Assembly (NCBI GenBank): GCA_024180945.1 | Contig: JAKSGN010000038.1 | Location: 186,001 to 250,000, forward strand | DNA from: Macrophomina tecta | Taxonomy: Eukaryota; Ascomycota; Dothideomycetes; Botryosphaeriales; Botryosphaeriaceae | Direction of reading: 5' to 3' | Length of the DNA: 64,000 nucleotides | Shown here: positions 11,150 to 23,400 of the stretch, piece after piece | Position numbering within the stretch: the first letter of the stretch is position 1 | Layout: the number at the start of each line of letters is the position of its first letter | The notes under the pieces: generated by a model | Told to the model about the DNA's origin: nothing | Database searches by the model: none | Seen by the model: only the letters and a program-made list of their open reading frames with translations | Program-made: the position numbers and the translations under genes

Positions 11150-11437
11150 TGTTGAATTTTGTGTGGGCACCTATTTACCCAAATCAAGTGAGGTCAGAAG
11201 AGAAGAATTGATTTCTGCCTGTCTCTGATAGAGAGGTGAATGAGTGTCCTTAAATACATAAGTCTGAAGTAGTATAACTGATGGATTGCGAATATCCGAG
11301 GATGTGATGTAGTGAGGGGGTTTGGTACGATTGATGCCCTCCATGTTTCCGGTAAAAGATTCAAGAAAGTGTAGTATCGAAGGAATCAAACAAGAATGCC
11401 TGATATATATGGGATACTGGTTGACACAATATTAACA
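11150..11437 (-). repeat. Probable solo LTR (copia type) at the Helitron 5' end
   Basis: The stretch begins TGTTGAATTTTGTG, close to the copia-1 LTR start, and shares blocks with it such as GTGAGGTCAGA, TTTCTGCCTGTCTC, CTTAAATACATAA and ATATCCGAGGA. It also resembles the LTR at 55317. The end at TAACA (11437) is a guess, and no clear target duplication was found. Base composition is normal. Confidence 0.55.
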
Positions 11438-11678
11438 CCACGCGAGGAGGCGCTTTACCGCCTCCAACAGGGTAACCAGCTTGTCCACTTCGCCGGGGGG
11501 GTTTTTGGTGGATTCTACTCCAATCCACCTATTGCTCACGCTAACGAAGTCGACCCTACCGCATGAAACAGACGATCCAGCCGCAAACATACGAAGCAGG
11601 ACTGTCACTCAGCCAGCATTGATTGTTTAAGCGGGATTGGCTGGACAGGAAGAGGGGATGGACTGGTGAATCGCACCC
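11438..11678. other. 3' flank of the membrane-protein gene
   Basis: GC-normal sequence with no convincing ORF or repeat; it contains the start of the unmutated island and presumably the 3' untranslated region of the gene to its right. Confidence 0.5.
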
Positions 11679-13086
11679 TTACTGATCTTTCCCTGCAGTC
11701 GCCCAGTTCCTTAAATGCCTCGTTGAAGAACTCTCACTCACAACCCCGTCTTCCTTGTACAACCTCGACACCACCGCCGTTGCCACGGTCTTCTGTATTC
11801 CATCGAGCACAATAGGCGCTTCGTTCTCCGCGTCCGGTATGATCACGATGTGACCGTGATCATCTGATGCCGTAGCACTGACATGCGATTTGGGTCCTCC
11901 AGATACGCTCTGATGTACTTGAGATTTGCCCTTTTGGAACGACCGGAATTCGGTGCCGTGGCTAGAGCTGTACTCGTTGTGGTTGGTGGCTTTGGCGACT
12001 TTGGTAATAAGGTCGGCGTTGTTCATATCGATGTGAAGTTTGATGAGATATACAAGAGGGTGAAATTGGACGTATCTGGTGGCAGGTTAATTATCGGTGC
12101 TCGTTTTAACGCTTGCATAGTAGCAATGCACCGGAAGATCTGGCGGATGCGGACTTACACGAATCCGTTTCGTAGTGACATCATGCCGATGAGGATAACC
12201 TGTTATGGTACTTAGTCCTCGAGTGCCTTAAAACCATTTGAACAAAACGTTGCAGGATCTTACATCTTGAGACAATGAAATGGCAATCATCAAAAGGTTG
12301 AACCGGAAGAGTCGCATGTACTTGTTCAGGCCGTTAGAAATCAGTCTGCTCCTGACCAAGTAGATAAAGTAGACATTCAAGCCACCGTCGATCAGACAGA
12401 AGAGGACTTTTTCGATCCTGTCCCATATTTCGTTGACGTGGATAAATGTCTCGGAGGTTTGCAGGCGGGCCGGAATCCAGACGCAAAATACGCTGATATT
12501 AATGACCCCTAGAATTGCCGCCACGGTCCACTTGATCCTCTTGGCTAGAGGGCGGTAAACTATGAGAAGAGTGATGCGATTGATGATGATTTGCATTAGA
12601 ACTTGGATCTGGCCTTTCGTGAGCACAAAGACGTACACTGAACAGAGCATTTTCATTCGCGTACCTGGACAACCCACAAGCACACTACCAGAAAGGAGTC
12701 AGCTCCATTTCATTCGGACAGGTAACCCGTATACGACTACTTACCAAGCAGGAAGAATAGTTGAAAACTGCAACGCCATGTGTCAGTCACAGCTACACGT
12801 AACACAGCGCTTATAAACCCCCTTACCTCGGTTCAATGATACCACGCAGGAACAACCAACACAAAACCCCCATGATGACGCTCGAAAGCCACTCCATCCA
12901 TACCATTATTATATATAGCGACATCTTTTTCCCCCATCTCAATGACGCCATGGTTTGGTGGATTCCTTTGACGGCGGTGAAAATGCAACAGGAGACGGAA
13001 AAGCCCCACACGAAGCTGGCGATATACATATCATCGGGAATAGGCGTAGGAGCGTGATACCATGGTGGAACGAGGAATCCCGTCAT
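11679..13086 (-). CDS. Seven-span integral membrane protein, six exons, intact
   Basis: The gene is reconstructed from homology-like continuity and splice sites. Exons are 13086-12827, 12767-12745, 12684-12665, 12608-12264, 12199-12159 and 12075-11679, giving 361 residues. The five introns (56-83 nt) all run GT...AG, for example GTAAGG, GTAAGT, GTAAGA. The first ATG is at 13086 (MTGFLVPPWYHA); an in-frame stop lies just upstream. Hydrophobic spans fall at roughly residues 20-40, 56-80, 87-112, 127-148, 166-187, 203-225 and 230-245, followed by a polar Ser-rich cytosolic tail ending RNWATAGKDQ. The conserved feel of IWIPARLQ-like, IEKVLFCLIDGGLN and YFIYLVRSRL segments matches a widespread uncharacterised ascomycete membrane-protein family. 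I recall the family but no established function. The frame is intact and not RIP-mutated, although it lies between transposons. Confidence 0.85.
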
Positions 13087-15182
13087 TTTGCAATAAAGTA
13101 GGTCAGAGGGAACGAAGTTCAAAAGCTACACAGTTAGCACCTACAAGCCAGTAGGGGGAGTAGCTACATACCTTTTAGAAGTTCTGAGAGGTTAGAAAGG
13201 TTATGCATTACGATCGACCTGGATTTCCGAACCAAACCGTTCAAGCAAGACGAAAACCTAAGAGGCTAGCTACTTCCTCCTAGGCATTTGGCGCTCCCAC
13301 TCTCAAAAGAGCGCTCGCTTTACATGCCCGCCTTCGTTGACTCTCAGCTAGGAACGTTCTTAGGCCGAATAGGATTTTGCAAATCATAGGGTAAAGGCAA
13401 TAATTAATGCGGCGTGCGCTTTCGATAGCCCTGGGTATATCCGGGGTGTATGACTCTTGGTAGATCCGTCTCAAGGAGGAAAGGCGCGCCATCTCAGCTG
13501 AGCCTGACTATTCAAAGATCATCATGTTCCCGCAACTCTATCTCTCCACCGGTGGTCCTTCAAGCCTCAGACACTTCGCCCGCATCCTGGAAGACCATCC
13601 TATCCGCTGTCTCAATGGTTCGGGACCAGGCTGGACGTCCATCCCCAAATTCATGCCGGTCGTGCATCTTACCCGATGTCCTATAGTACACCCAAGCAAC
13701 ACTTGAGCACCCAAGGCCAAGCGGCAAAAAGCAATATATGTAGCATGCAGTCATTGGCTTCGGTTCATTGACCCCCTGTCAGCACGTAAACTTCTGAGCG
13801 GTAGCTTGCACGTCACTTTGATCATCTCAAATGCTGGAGTCTTAGTGCGACAAATGTCGTGCTACTCAAAAAGATCTTCCCATATCTTTTTCCCTTTCCG
13901 CATCATTCTTGCATGTTCGCGAAAAGCTCGTTGCATGAATTTAAATAAAGGTGAGGTCTATTAGGAAGCGGCTGCAGGCCATTACAGTGCTTAGGGGTTT
14001 AGGGACCTATGCTAACAGGCGGCAGGCGCAGGGCGCTGCCGGCCCGCTTAATATTGCACAAATGATCGCCAAGCGGCAACGTAATCGTGTGAGATGCTAC
14101 GGTGCTGTAAGGTCCGGGTGAAAAGGATTTCAATAGCTATGCTAGGGTCTACTGTTTCTCGAGCTGAACTTTAGCCCTCGATGGCTTTCTGCCCAAACCA
14201 ACGAGGCTCCGAGGGGATGTTGTTTGGTTCGCGGGACGCCTTCCGACACTTCCGAGCACACCCGGTGCCGGTTCCTGTCCACTAATACTGGATCCGCGCT
14301 AGGTCGAAAGCCGAGCATGGGACTTGCCGCGCTGCACACTTGCACCAGAAGTTGAAAAAAATAGGGGTAAATTCAAAATCCACCCGCGCCGTTGAGAATA
14401 GCAGCCCTGTTCAGGTGACTCCATTCATCATGATGATGATTAATACACCCCGTCGGCCTCCACGGGCCATAGGGAAAAGACGCGCTACAGAACACTCTTA
14501 AGTTACATAAAGATCCCGGTTCATCCAAAGCCCAAACGTTGAGGGAACAACATCGTAGTGCAAGCAGTCCACCAGCAATAAAAAGATAAGAAAAGAACAA
14601 AGTATTCCTAAAGTTAGTAGAATATGAAGCCATCCTTACCCTGATTTCTTGACCTTCCTGCCTCCTGGTTTCCATCAAGAGCATTTTCCTGAGTGTTGCC
14701 TGTCCTTATCTCTTTCGCTACAATCGTCCTACCCCACGTCCTTCTCGCCTGGACAACCCCAGTAATTATTCGTATCCATGGGCCGGGGAATATCATGCCC
14801 ACTTAAATTTCACGCAGTAATTCATGGTAGGCTGTACCAACGTCTAGCCCGCGCAATCTCTGACGCCTACAGTCGCTTGCAAAATCGGTTTCGCCCTCCG
14901 TCGCCAAAAGGAGATTCTGAGCACGGACCTCTCGGATGCGTACTTTATCTGCCACTTGTATTCTTACGATCTCCGTAGTAAAATAATGACTCATTATCTT
15001 TACTGTGCTCACGCGTTGTCTGGAAACATCAACTCGACAGTTGTAGACAGCGACACAAAGGTGAGCAGCCGCAAGCAAGTATTATCACGTCATAGGTCTG
15101 CAAAACTTTCACAGTGTTGTGAGGTTGAGGGTCTGTCTACGATACAAGGCAGTCATCGTTGATATCCATGCTTGTGTATGTA
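13087..15182. other. Intergenic, GC-normal; no supported gene
   Basis: About 2.1 kb of unmutated sequence upstream of the membrane-protein gene, presumably holding its promoter. Several short ORFs on both strands (for instance 13560-13754 and 14373-14684, minus strand) show no recognisable domain, no plausible splicing partner and poor start context. A hydrophobic start (MTACYIYCFLPLGL) at 13754 is the only hint of a gene. No tRNA or 5S rRNA was seen. Confidence 0.55.
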
Positions 15183-15744
15183 ACGTGTTTCACCACTCAG
15201 TGGGCCACACCAGTTAGCGGGCCACCCTACCAAGACCAAAACGCGTCCTCATGCAAATCAACAATGACATCAACACAGAACCTCGAATCACCCCAGAAAG
15301 AGGGCAGACTACTCCTTGCTAAGCAGGCTGTTCAAAACGATCGAGTTTCGAGCATTCGCAAGGCTGCAACATCGTACGATATACCTCGAACTACTCTCCA
15401 ACGTCGTCTTGATGGAACGGCCTCACAAAGCGCGTCTAATTCGCAAAAACGAAAGCTACAGCCGTCCGAGGAAAAGGCTTTGGTTGAGTGGATCCTAAGC
15501 CTCGATCGGCGAGGATTCCCTCCCCAGATTATCGATGTACGAAGGATGGCGGACTGTTTACTGGCGGCGCGCGGCCATAATCCTCCACCTCAGCCAGTCA
15601 GCAAGAATTAGACATCTCGGTTTATTAACAACCAGCCTAACTAAAAGCAGAGTTATTCCATTTGTATCGTCATACACCAGTCACACCGATCAGGAAACAA
15701 CTGATCTGGGGCTTGTAACGGAACATAAGCTCAGTCGTCACTTT
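15183..15744 (+). mobile_element. Fot1/pogo element E, 5' fragment
   Basis: The fragment starts right after a TA with ACGTGTTTCACCACTCAG, a terminal repeat that contains two related blocks (AGTGGGCCACACC and AGCGGGCCACCC). It encodes the N-terminal part of a transposase. It stops where element F begins at 15746; no 3' part was found. Little RIP damage is visible. Confidence 0.75.
15264..15611 (+). pseudogene. Fot1/pogo transposase N-terminus (CENP-B-type HTH), truncated
   Basis: An open stretch of 115 codons runs from the ATG at 15264 (MTSTQNLESPQKEG). It carries a psq-type helix-turn-helix (SIRKAATSYDIPRTTLQRRL) and the start of the second DNA-binding domain (ALVEWILSLDRRGFPPQIID). It ends at a TAG after VSKN, where the family has Trp (NW). 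The frame can be followed a little further (TSRFINNQPN) and is then lost. The DDE catalytic core is missing. The same protein family is encoded by element F on the opposite strand (SLDRRGF, FINNQPK). Confidence 0.85.
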
Positions 15745-15745
15745 A

Positions 15746-17578
15746 ACGTGTTTCACCACTCATCCGGACACACCAGTCATCCGGACACCCCACCAAACCC
15801 AAGACGCGTCACCCCGTAAATATTCCACCACAACGCCTTAAATCCAATTAAAATTCCTGTCTAACCGTTCGTTGAATCTCAGGGCACCAGCGCATTATAT
15901 AACCTTGTAAATAACAGTTACTGCACGTTAGCGGCGCACGTTATCGTACAGCTATCGTCTCCCGTTGATTAGCCTCTTCCTCCCCATTTTCTATCCCGTA
16001 AACCAAGAACTGCCCCTGCTGAGCCTGTAGAGCGCCTTTTTATATAATATACCTTCGCCGGTATCGCTGCTTTCGTTTTCGCCGTTAGTAAGCTATACGA
16101 AGCTCCGAATTCTTCCTTATAAGTATTATAGCTAAATTTATCACCATCTAATATCCTTTTATAAGTTAACTAAATACTTAGCTTATCGGGCTCTGCGATT
16201 AGCGTTGGATAAGATTCCGTATAAGCCGAGCCTGCTTCTCTAGCTAGACTAGAGTATAAGGTGTTTTCGACGTCTATTAAGGTGCTTGTCCGCTGGCTAT
16301 ACCTAGTAGGGAGGGTGTTTTGGTAACGGTAAGCGACGACAAGATGCGTTATAGGTTATATAGTATAAGCCCCGTAGCTTAAAATCCACTTCTAATATTT
16401 TAATCCGTAAAGACTAATGGGCGCACCTTCGAGTATATTATAAGAAAGTTATCTTTATCAATATAGTAGATTCCTTAGCGGACGCTTTCTTAAACCTCCT
16501 AACCGTACGAGCGCTTAAGGGGCGAGAAGCAGCTTATATTAAGCGGCTAGAGAAGGTACGATATATACGTAGGCATATAGAGTGTAATTATATTATTTAA
16601 AATATAGTATTAGTCAAATATAGGCATTATATAGCTACTATAGCCGTCGAGGATAAGTAGACGGTGGGTTTCCTTAGTATAAGACTCTATATGCATATTA
16701 AAGTGCTTAATTTATTTAATTCTAAGCTGGTCCATCATCTAGCTATTACTACTTATAGTAATTACCCAATCAGCTAGCAGCTCTCGATACTAGTTTAATT
16801 AGTAGACCTTTCCTACTAGGATAATAAACGGCGAAATCGCCTAGCTAGATGCGTTAATACCCTTAATTACCGTTATCTACTTACGGTTCCCTAGTTATAT
16901 AGTAGTTACTCGACCGGTTATATTAGAGCTTATAATGACCTTAAATATTATAATTACCCCTATCATAAATCCTGTCTCATTAAAATTATAGATATTATTA
17001 TCGAGAATACCGTATAACTAACGCATTTCTTAGACACGTATAAACCACGCATTAATCATGCCTAGGTCCTCGCATTTAGTGCATTATAAATAGAATTTTC
17101 GATTCTATTTTATTTTAAGCTTAGGCTAGTTATTAATAAAGTGAGATACTCAGTTCTTACCCACTAGTTAAGGTAAGAAATCTTAGCCACGTATAGCGAG
17201 TAAAGAGTCTACTATTCTTTATATATCGATTATCTAAGAAGGAAATCCTCGCCGATCGAGGCTAAGAATCTACTTAATTAAAACCTACTCTTTAGATAGT
17301 TGTAGCTTTCGTTTCTATAAATTAGACGCTCTCTGAGGTATTACTTTATTAAGTCGATCGTAAAGTATAGACTTTAGAATATTGTATAACGTTATAGCCT
17401 TACGAACACTTAAAATTTTATTTTTCTAAAATATCTATTTAGTAAGAAGTAGTCTATCTTCTTTCTAGAGCGATTTAAGGTTCTATATTAATACCATTAT
17501 TAATTCTCATAAAGATGCATCTTGGGTTTAGTAGGATATCTAGATAACTAGTATATCTAGATAAGTAGTAAAACACAT
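15746..17578 (-). mobile_element. Fot1/pogo element F, full length, RIP-degraded
   Basis: This 1833 bp element is flanked by TA (15744-15745 and 17579-17580). Its terminal repeats are about 50 bp: left ACGTGTTTCACCACTCATCC, right (minus strand) ATGTGTTTTACTACTTATCT, differing by C-to-T changes. The repeats hold a duplicated block (CATCCGGACACACCAGT and CATCCGGACACCC). The transposase reads on the minus strand: LDRRGFPSQIID near 17250, NFNETGFMIGV near 16950 (first catalytic Asp now Asn), LLILDGYSSYI near 16640 (second Asp kept), and near the C-terminus a Cys-rich motif CSNCYLQGYI. Many stops are present. RIP is strongest in the middle and weak near the left end (15780-16030). Confidence 0.85.
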
Positions 17579-17650
17579 TATCTATTTTATAATTTATAAT
17601 TATCAGGATAGAGCTCCTTATAATTAAGTATAAACTAGGATAACTAACTA

Positions 17651-18057
17651 ATGTGTTTTACTAGTTATCTAGATATACTAGTTATCCGGACACCTCATTT
17701 CTTACCAAAAATCACATAATTTACAGTGCGATATCGCAATAACTACTACGTAATAAAATTCTAAAACTTAACCTTAAGCTAGTTAATATATTCCGCTTTC
17801 TTCTTAGTGAGTGCATACAAATCTATAAACTAGATATAGAGATGTAATATTTTCGACTATAAGTTTTACTAAAACCTTAGTATATAAACGTTTACCTCGC
17901 CAATCGCCTAGAAAATAAGAAAGAAGAAATAGAGTATATATAAGATCTAAAGAATTTACTCTTAGATATTATTATATAGATATTATTAAGATATCGCGCT
18001 GTAAATTATATAATTTTTAGTAAGAAATAAGGTGTCCAGATAACTAGTAAAATATAT
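17651..18057. mobile_element. MITE derived from element F family
   Basis: A 407 bp non-coding element flanked by TA (17649-17650 and 18058-18059). Its inverted repeats are about 75 bp. The left arm starts ATGTGTTTTACTAGTTATC and the right arm, read on the minus strand, ATATATTTTACTAGTTATC. They continue with GGACACC, TTTCTTAC and AATTTACAG blocks. The outer part matches the RIP-mutated ends of element F, so this looks like an internally deleted relative. It interrupts the N-terminal coding part of Fot1-A. Confidence 0.8.
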
Positions 18058-18059
18058 TA

Positions 18060-19494
18060 AGACTAAATTATAAGTAATTAACTCGCTATAAGTATATATA
18101 ATATCGACCGATTAACCCTTAAGTGTTAGCATGACAGGATTTCTTTATAATATAATTATATATCTAATTCTTAAAAACTTACACCCTTCGAGGAATTAGT
18201 TTTTATTAAATATATTCTTAGTCTAGATTCGCGAGGATTTTCGCCGTAATTAAGTACTATTAAAGGTATAGTAAATAAGCTACTCACCGACTATGCTAGA
18301 GATACTATTAGTAAGAACTAGTTCTCTAATTTTATAAGATAGACTCCTAAGCTAAAAATATATTTAAATTAAAAGTATAACTATTAGCGAGCTAAATGCG
18401 AGGACCTAGAGCTTATTATATAATAGTTTTAGCTTGTCTAGAATACTATTACGAAGTATAGAATTATGGATAGTAATATATATAACTTTAATAAAGCCGG
18501 CTTTCTTATAGGTATAATTATAGCCGGAATAGTTATTATAGTATTAGAGTAATGTGCTTAACCTAAATTAGTCTAGCTAGGTAATCGCGAGTAGATTATA
18601 GTAATCTAGAAAGCTAATGCTAAGGGCTAGGCAATTCTACTATTTATAATTTTTAAGAAATAATACTACCTTTTTACTTAGTATAGTAATAATGTACTAA
18701 GTAATTAGGTTAATATATTAAGCGAAAATGGCTAGATGATAAATAAGCTTAGTTTATAGTAGCTTAAGCACTTTAAAAAGTATATAAAGAATTATATAAC
18801 TAGAGTATAGTAACTTTTAATTCTTAATGGCTATATGAGCTATAATTTAGTCGAATTTAACGCGTTCTACTAAAAATATAAGATTATTATACTCTATATA
18901 TCTATGTATTTATCGTACCTTCTCTAGCCACTTAATATAGGCTATTTTATACCTCTTAAGAAGGTATACGGAGAGTAGATTAAAGAGCTAATATAATTCT
19001 ATATTAACTATATTACGAAGCTCGAGTTGCTATCTATATTTAAAATAGTATTTAAAGCTGTATTTATATAGTAGAATATCGTAGGTGGGTTTTAAGGTAT
19101 AGGACTAGTTTTGCTCGATCTAGAGGCCATAATTTTTAAGCTTAATATTAAGTTTTAGATACTAATATACTCGTAGATAAAGACTATAACTTAGAATACT
19201 TAAATACTATATAACCTAGCTAAATTAGCCTCTTAGACTAAGCTTATTAGGAACTAGATTATAAAGTATTAGAATAGCTTACTAATGCTAATTAATAATA
19301 CGCTAAACTAGCTTACTAAGGGGGCTTAAATAATAGTATATTTAGCTATTCTTTTATAGACAGAAGTCACGAATCTTTAAAGAATAAACGAGATAGTAAC
19401 GCGATATAAAAAGTAGTAGAAAAAGTAGATTTAGAAGTGAGGGGCTCTTATAGTTTAGAAGAAATAGTATTTAATTAATAGAGCTACTATTAAC
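18060..19494 (+). pseudogene. Fot1-A transposase relic, RIP-degraded
   Basis: The frame reads through stops from the first helix-turn-helix (IYNIDRLTLK) via KLTPFEELVFIKYILSLDSR near 18180-18240 to the DDE core. IYNFNKAGFLIGI near 18480 is the first catalytic block (Asp to Asn). GNREWI-like and AIPPFIIFK-like blocks follow near 18585-18650. Near 18820 ILNGYMSYN stands where LDGHxSH is expected, again Asp to Asn. A block equivalent to SSHLLQPLDVGCF reads STYLP-PLNIGYF near 18910-18940. The C-terminus is cut by the LTR insertion at 19495 and resumes at 29119. All losses fit C-to-T or G-to-A changes. Confidence 0.88.
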
Positions 19495-19633
19495 TATTAA
19501 ATATTAATAAGTAAGCTTATATATGTTAAATATTAATAAGTAAGCTTGTATAAGCATAGCTTATTAATATATTACCTTAGGTATTAGAATACTACCTAAG
19601 GTATATAATGAATATATCTTAGAGTTATAGTAG

Positions 19634-20421
19634 TGTTACGAACCCTAGGGTATAAGGGCTTTATAACCCTACGGGCGGAAAGCCCGCACGGGAAAAGATA
19701 CCGTAGGGGCTAGAAACCCATAAGGACGATAGAGCCGCACTACTAGTATGCCCGTATAGAAAAGCCAGCCTTAAGGGAAGACGGCGCGTACGGGCCTAGG
19801 TAAGGTAGTAATAGAAGCCCGCACGGGAGCGACGCCCACGCGGTATAGTAAGACTACGGGAATACCGACTAGGTTAAACTCCCGTAGGGGAAGAACGCCT
19901 ATAAGGGAGAGATTACGGATCCTAGAAGCCGACTTTAGACTAGAGAAACAGACGGGATAAAGTCGGATAACTTATATGGTCTAAGGGACGATGGTCTAGC
20001 GGTAGAATATTTTCTTAACCGATGTAAGAAGTCAGATTCTAGGAAATAGGTATTAGCGCCTAAATTACGTATAGTCTACCCGACCTACTTATAGATTAGA
20101 AGCCTTAGCAAAGATCTAATCCTTAGAATAATCTAATACTATGACTAATCTAATAGTCGTCTTAATTTATAGATTGTTATAGCTTTTCTATAGTATATAG
20201 ATATACTTCTTAGATAGTACTTTAACCTTTATAGTTAACTTAAAGTTCTAATATAACCCTATTGGAGGTAATAAGCCTAACGCGTATCGCGCACTAATAT
20301 ATTACGTAATTACTACTATCGTTCTAATTCTTTACTCTTCTCTTATTCTTTAAGGTAAATTCTTTAGCTACTTAACCCTACTAGGCGATTCTAAAGCCTA
20401 GTAGAAGAGGCCGCCGTTATA
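19634..20421 (+). repeat. Gypsy-1 5' LTR
   Basis: This 788 bp repeat equals 27238-28025 apart from transitions. It is GC-richer than the interior and holds several copies of a GCCCGCACGGG-like word (near 19680, 19820). A tRNA-like segment with a perfect A-box match lies at 19985-20043. Confidence 0.95.
19985..20043 (+). promoter_or_regulatory. tRNA-like segment inside gypsy-1 LTR
   Basis: GGGACGA is followed by TGGTCTAGCGG at 19992-20002, which fits the polymerase III A box TRGYNNARNGG exactly. TTCTTA...TAAGAA can form an anticodon-like stem, and AGATTCTAGG at 20034-20043 resembles a B box after C-to-T change. The 3' acceptor strand is absent, and the loop lacks the usual T before the anticodon, so it is not a functional tRNA gene. 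The copy in the other LTR (27589-27648) reads TGGTCTGGCGG. Confidence 0.45.
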
Positions 20422-23400
20422 CTTTAACTACCATTCTTATAAGGGAAGGCAGTTCCGAGGAGAGAAATACTTAATAATAAGGTAGTATTACCCGATACTT
20501 AACGCTAACTAAGCAATATAATAAACGACGTTAATATAAATAATAACGGTTTTCTATAGCTAACTATGGCCGACCTCTTTTAGGTTATTTAAGATATGCA
20601 AGGCTAGATCGGCGAACTACGTAGATAACTCTAGGAGTAGATTAACGAGAATACCTAGCTCTATTAATAAATAGGCGAACTTCGTAACTAAGCTATTTCG
20701 ATAACCCCTACCCCGGCATCTATTTATACTCCGGTATTAATAACGACTTAATCTCTTAATAGAAGTACGAAGACGGCTAAGCTAGATCTATTCTATAGTA
20801 ACTAAAAGAAGCTCTAGATCTTTCTCTTATAACTCGATCTATACTTCTTCTTTAACTCTAGAGACTTTTCTACCGACGATAAAAAGGTAATATTCGTAGC
20901 TACCTACCTCTACGATATTACGGTATAGTAGTTCGAGCCCTACCTTAGAGACTAAATAGAGAAAGAACTAGAGGTACGTAAGAAGAATACTAAAAAGATT
21001 CTTAGTAGCTATAAGTACTTTGTAACTTAGATTAAGTAGAGCTTTGGAGACCTCGACGAAGTTAATAAGGCCCGACGAGCCGTTATAAATATCTATTAGA
21101 AGACCTTAGTGGTAGACTATACTATAGAGTTTTAAAAGGCTGCCGCGTACCTAGATGATTAATCCGACCGCGCCCTTATAGACTACTACTACCGAGGACT
21201 TAAAAAGAGGGTTAAAGACTAACTTATAATATAAGATGACCCTAAGACCCTAAATAAGCTTATTAAGCTAGCTATTAAATGCGATAACCGCCTCTTCGAG
21301 CGCTAATCCGAAAAGTATAAGGTAAACTACGGAGCTAATACTTCGCGCCTAGCGCGCCCTAGATATACTTAGGAAGGAGGAGATACTATAGAGCTAGATA
21401 ATATTAATCGCCGGAACGACCTACCTAAAAGGGATAACTACTATAGGGAAAAGAATAACGGCTATAAGGGAAATCGACGTAAAGAATAGACCCTAGAGTA
21501 AAAATAAAGGTTCGAAAAAGGACTATGCGTCTACTACAATAAGACTTAGGAAAAGATATACTACTACCTTAAGAAGGATAAATAAGTCTCGGCTACAACG
21601 TAAGAACTAGAAAGCCGAGAAGTCTTTACGGTTACTAAGTAAGAAAACCCCTTTAACGAGTTCGATAAACAACGCGAAGAGAGATAGAGCCTCGAGTATT
21701 AGAAGCTTAGCTAGATAGCCTACTACGACGATAACTATACTACCTACTAGAGCGATAAGGACGCTATAGGCTAGTATTTTAAGAAGCTACGACACGTTAA
21801 TGCGACCCTAAGAATAGAGGAAGAGCTCGTTAAAATCTTTTTTAACGACGAGGACCTAGTCGATAGCGATACGGGGAAACTATACGATAGTACCCTAGAG
21901 TTAAGCACGACCGATAACGAGTAGTAGTAGGACGAAGCTACGCTTATAAGGATAACCGAGCATCTAGCTTAATATAGAGAGATACATCGCGTTCTCGATA
22001 GCCTAGAGCCCGTGGTTACCTAGATTCTAGGCCCTATAATTGACCTCGGGACGTAGTAATATAAGGTATAGTAAGGAAAGGTATATGTACGCATATAGTA
22101 AGACGATACCTAGAACCTCTAGAAAGAATTATTACTCGAGATGACCGACGAACTCGTATCTTAGCTAAAGGATGAGGCATAGGGGGCACGATAATAATAA
22201 GACCTATAATACCTCCGTAATATAGTCTATACCCTCTGTTAGTACGGTACGGTAACTAGGGATAGGGGTACCTTATAATAGATATTCTACGAAAAATACG
22301 ATATGCCTACCTTCTAGTATTAGGTCCGAAACGGGTAGATCTACTAGAGACGACTAATTAAACGCGGTAGATAGACATAATAGAAAGACACCCTAATTCT
22401 AGTTAACGAATAGGACGAGTATATCCGTTATAAAATAACGGGACGACCTATATTAAAAAACTAGACGGCTCCCCTAGATAGGGACCCTAGGAGGGGCCGT
22501 TAGATAGGTCCCTTAACTAGATTATACGTATAACGAACAGAATTATACCTACTAGATTAAATCTATATCGACTTTTATATATCCTAGTTATATTCTGCGG
22601 AAAAAAGGCAATGGCTATAATTAATAGCGGCGCGTAAGGCGTATTCATTAACCCTAAGTTTATTATTAAGAACTAACTATCCTAGTAAGCTAAGGATTAC
22701 TCTTATTAGCTAAGTACGGTAGACGGCTTCTCGGCGGAATACGGAAATAGCTAGATATAAATTAAGATAGGGGAAGTACCCCTTACCGTTGGTAATTACC
22801 GAGAATAAATTAACCTCGACGTAATAATAATTTCTAGATACGATATTATCCTAGGAATATTATAGCTAAAGACTTACGAGCTATATATTAGCTAGAGAAT
22901 AGAGACTATTACGTTTTCTAATAAATACTATAGACGCTACCTCGCAATGGTAAGAAGAAGCTAATAGAGCTAGAAGAAAGTGCTAGAGCCTAAGAGCTAG
23001 AGCGGAACCTCCGAGCTAAGATAGCGGGATAATAACGTACCCGTAGATATTAAGACTATTAGCTATCGAGCGCTAAAACTTATAGTAAGATAAGAAGAAA
23101 AGGCCTATACGATTTACGTAAGACCTAGTAAAGATATCGAGTAGAAGACCCTTGCTCGTATAAAATAGGGCCTTACGGATAAGTATAAGGATAACCTAAA
23201 GCTAGTCGGAGGAGACTACCCCTAGAGGCTTAATAAACGATACGGCTACCCGGATAAAGTAAGTACTAGTCCCCTCGGGTATAAGAGCTATAACGGTAAA
23301 GGCATTTCGGTAGCTAAGATTAGCGTAGACCTTAGCGGAACTATAAGGCCTACTACGAATAAATTAGTACCTATACTAGAATTAGAAATAGTCCTATAGG

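Noticed and set aside
13280..13754. Overlapping minus-strand ORFs upstream of the membrane-protein gene
   Set aside because: No recognisable domain, no consistent splice joining, and equally long ORFs on the opposite strand; insufficient for a gene call.
13990..14012. Telomere-like TTTAGGG word
   Set aside because: A single occurrence, not an array; no evidence of a chromosome end.
14373..15078. Two minus-strand ORFs of 91-103 codons
   Set aside because: Composition-driven, no domains, and the second starts with a non-ATG codon.
19985..20060. A functional tRNA gene
   Set aside because: The acceptor stem does not close and the anticodon loop is wrong; only tRNA-like promoter elements are supported.
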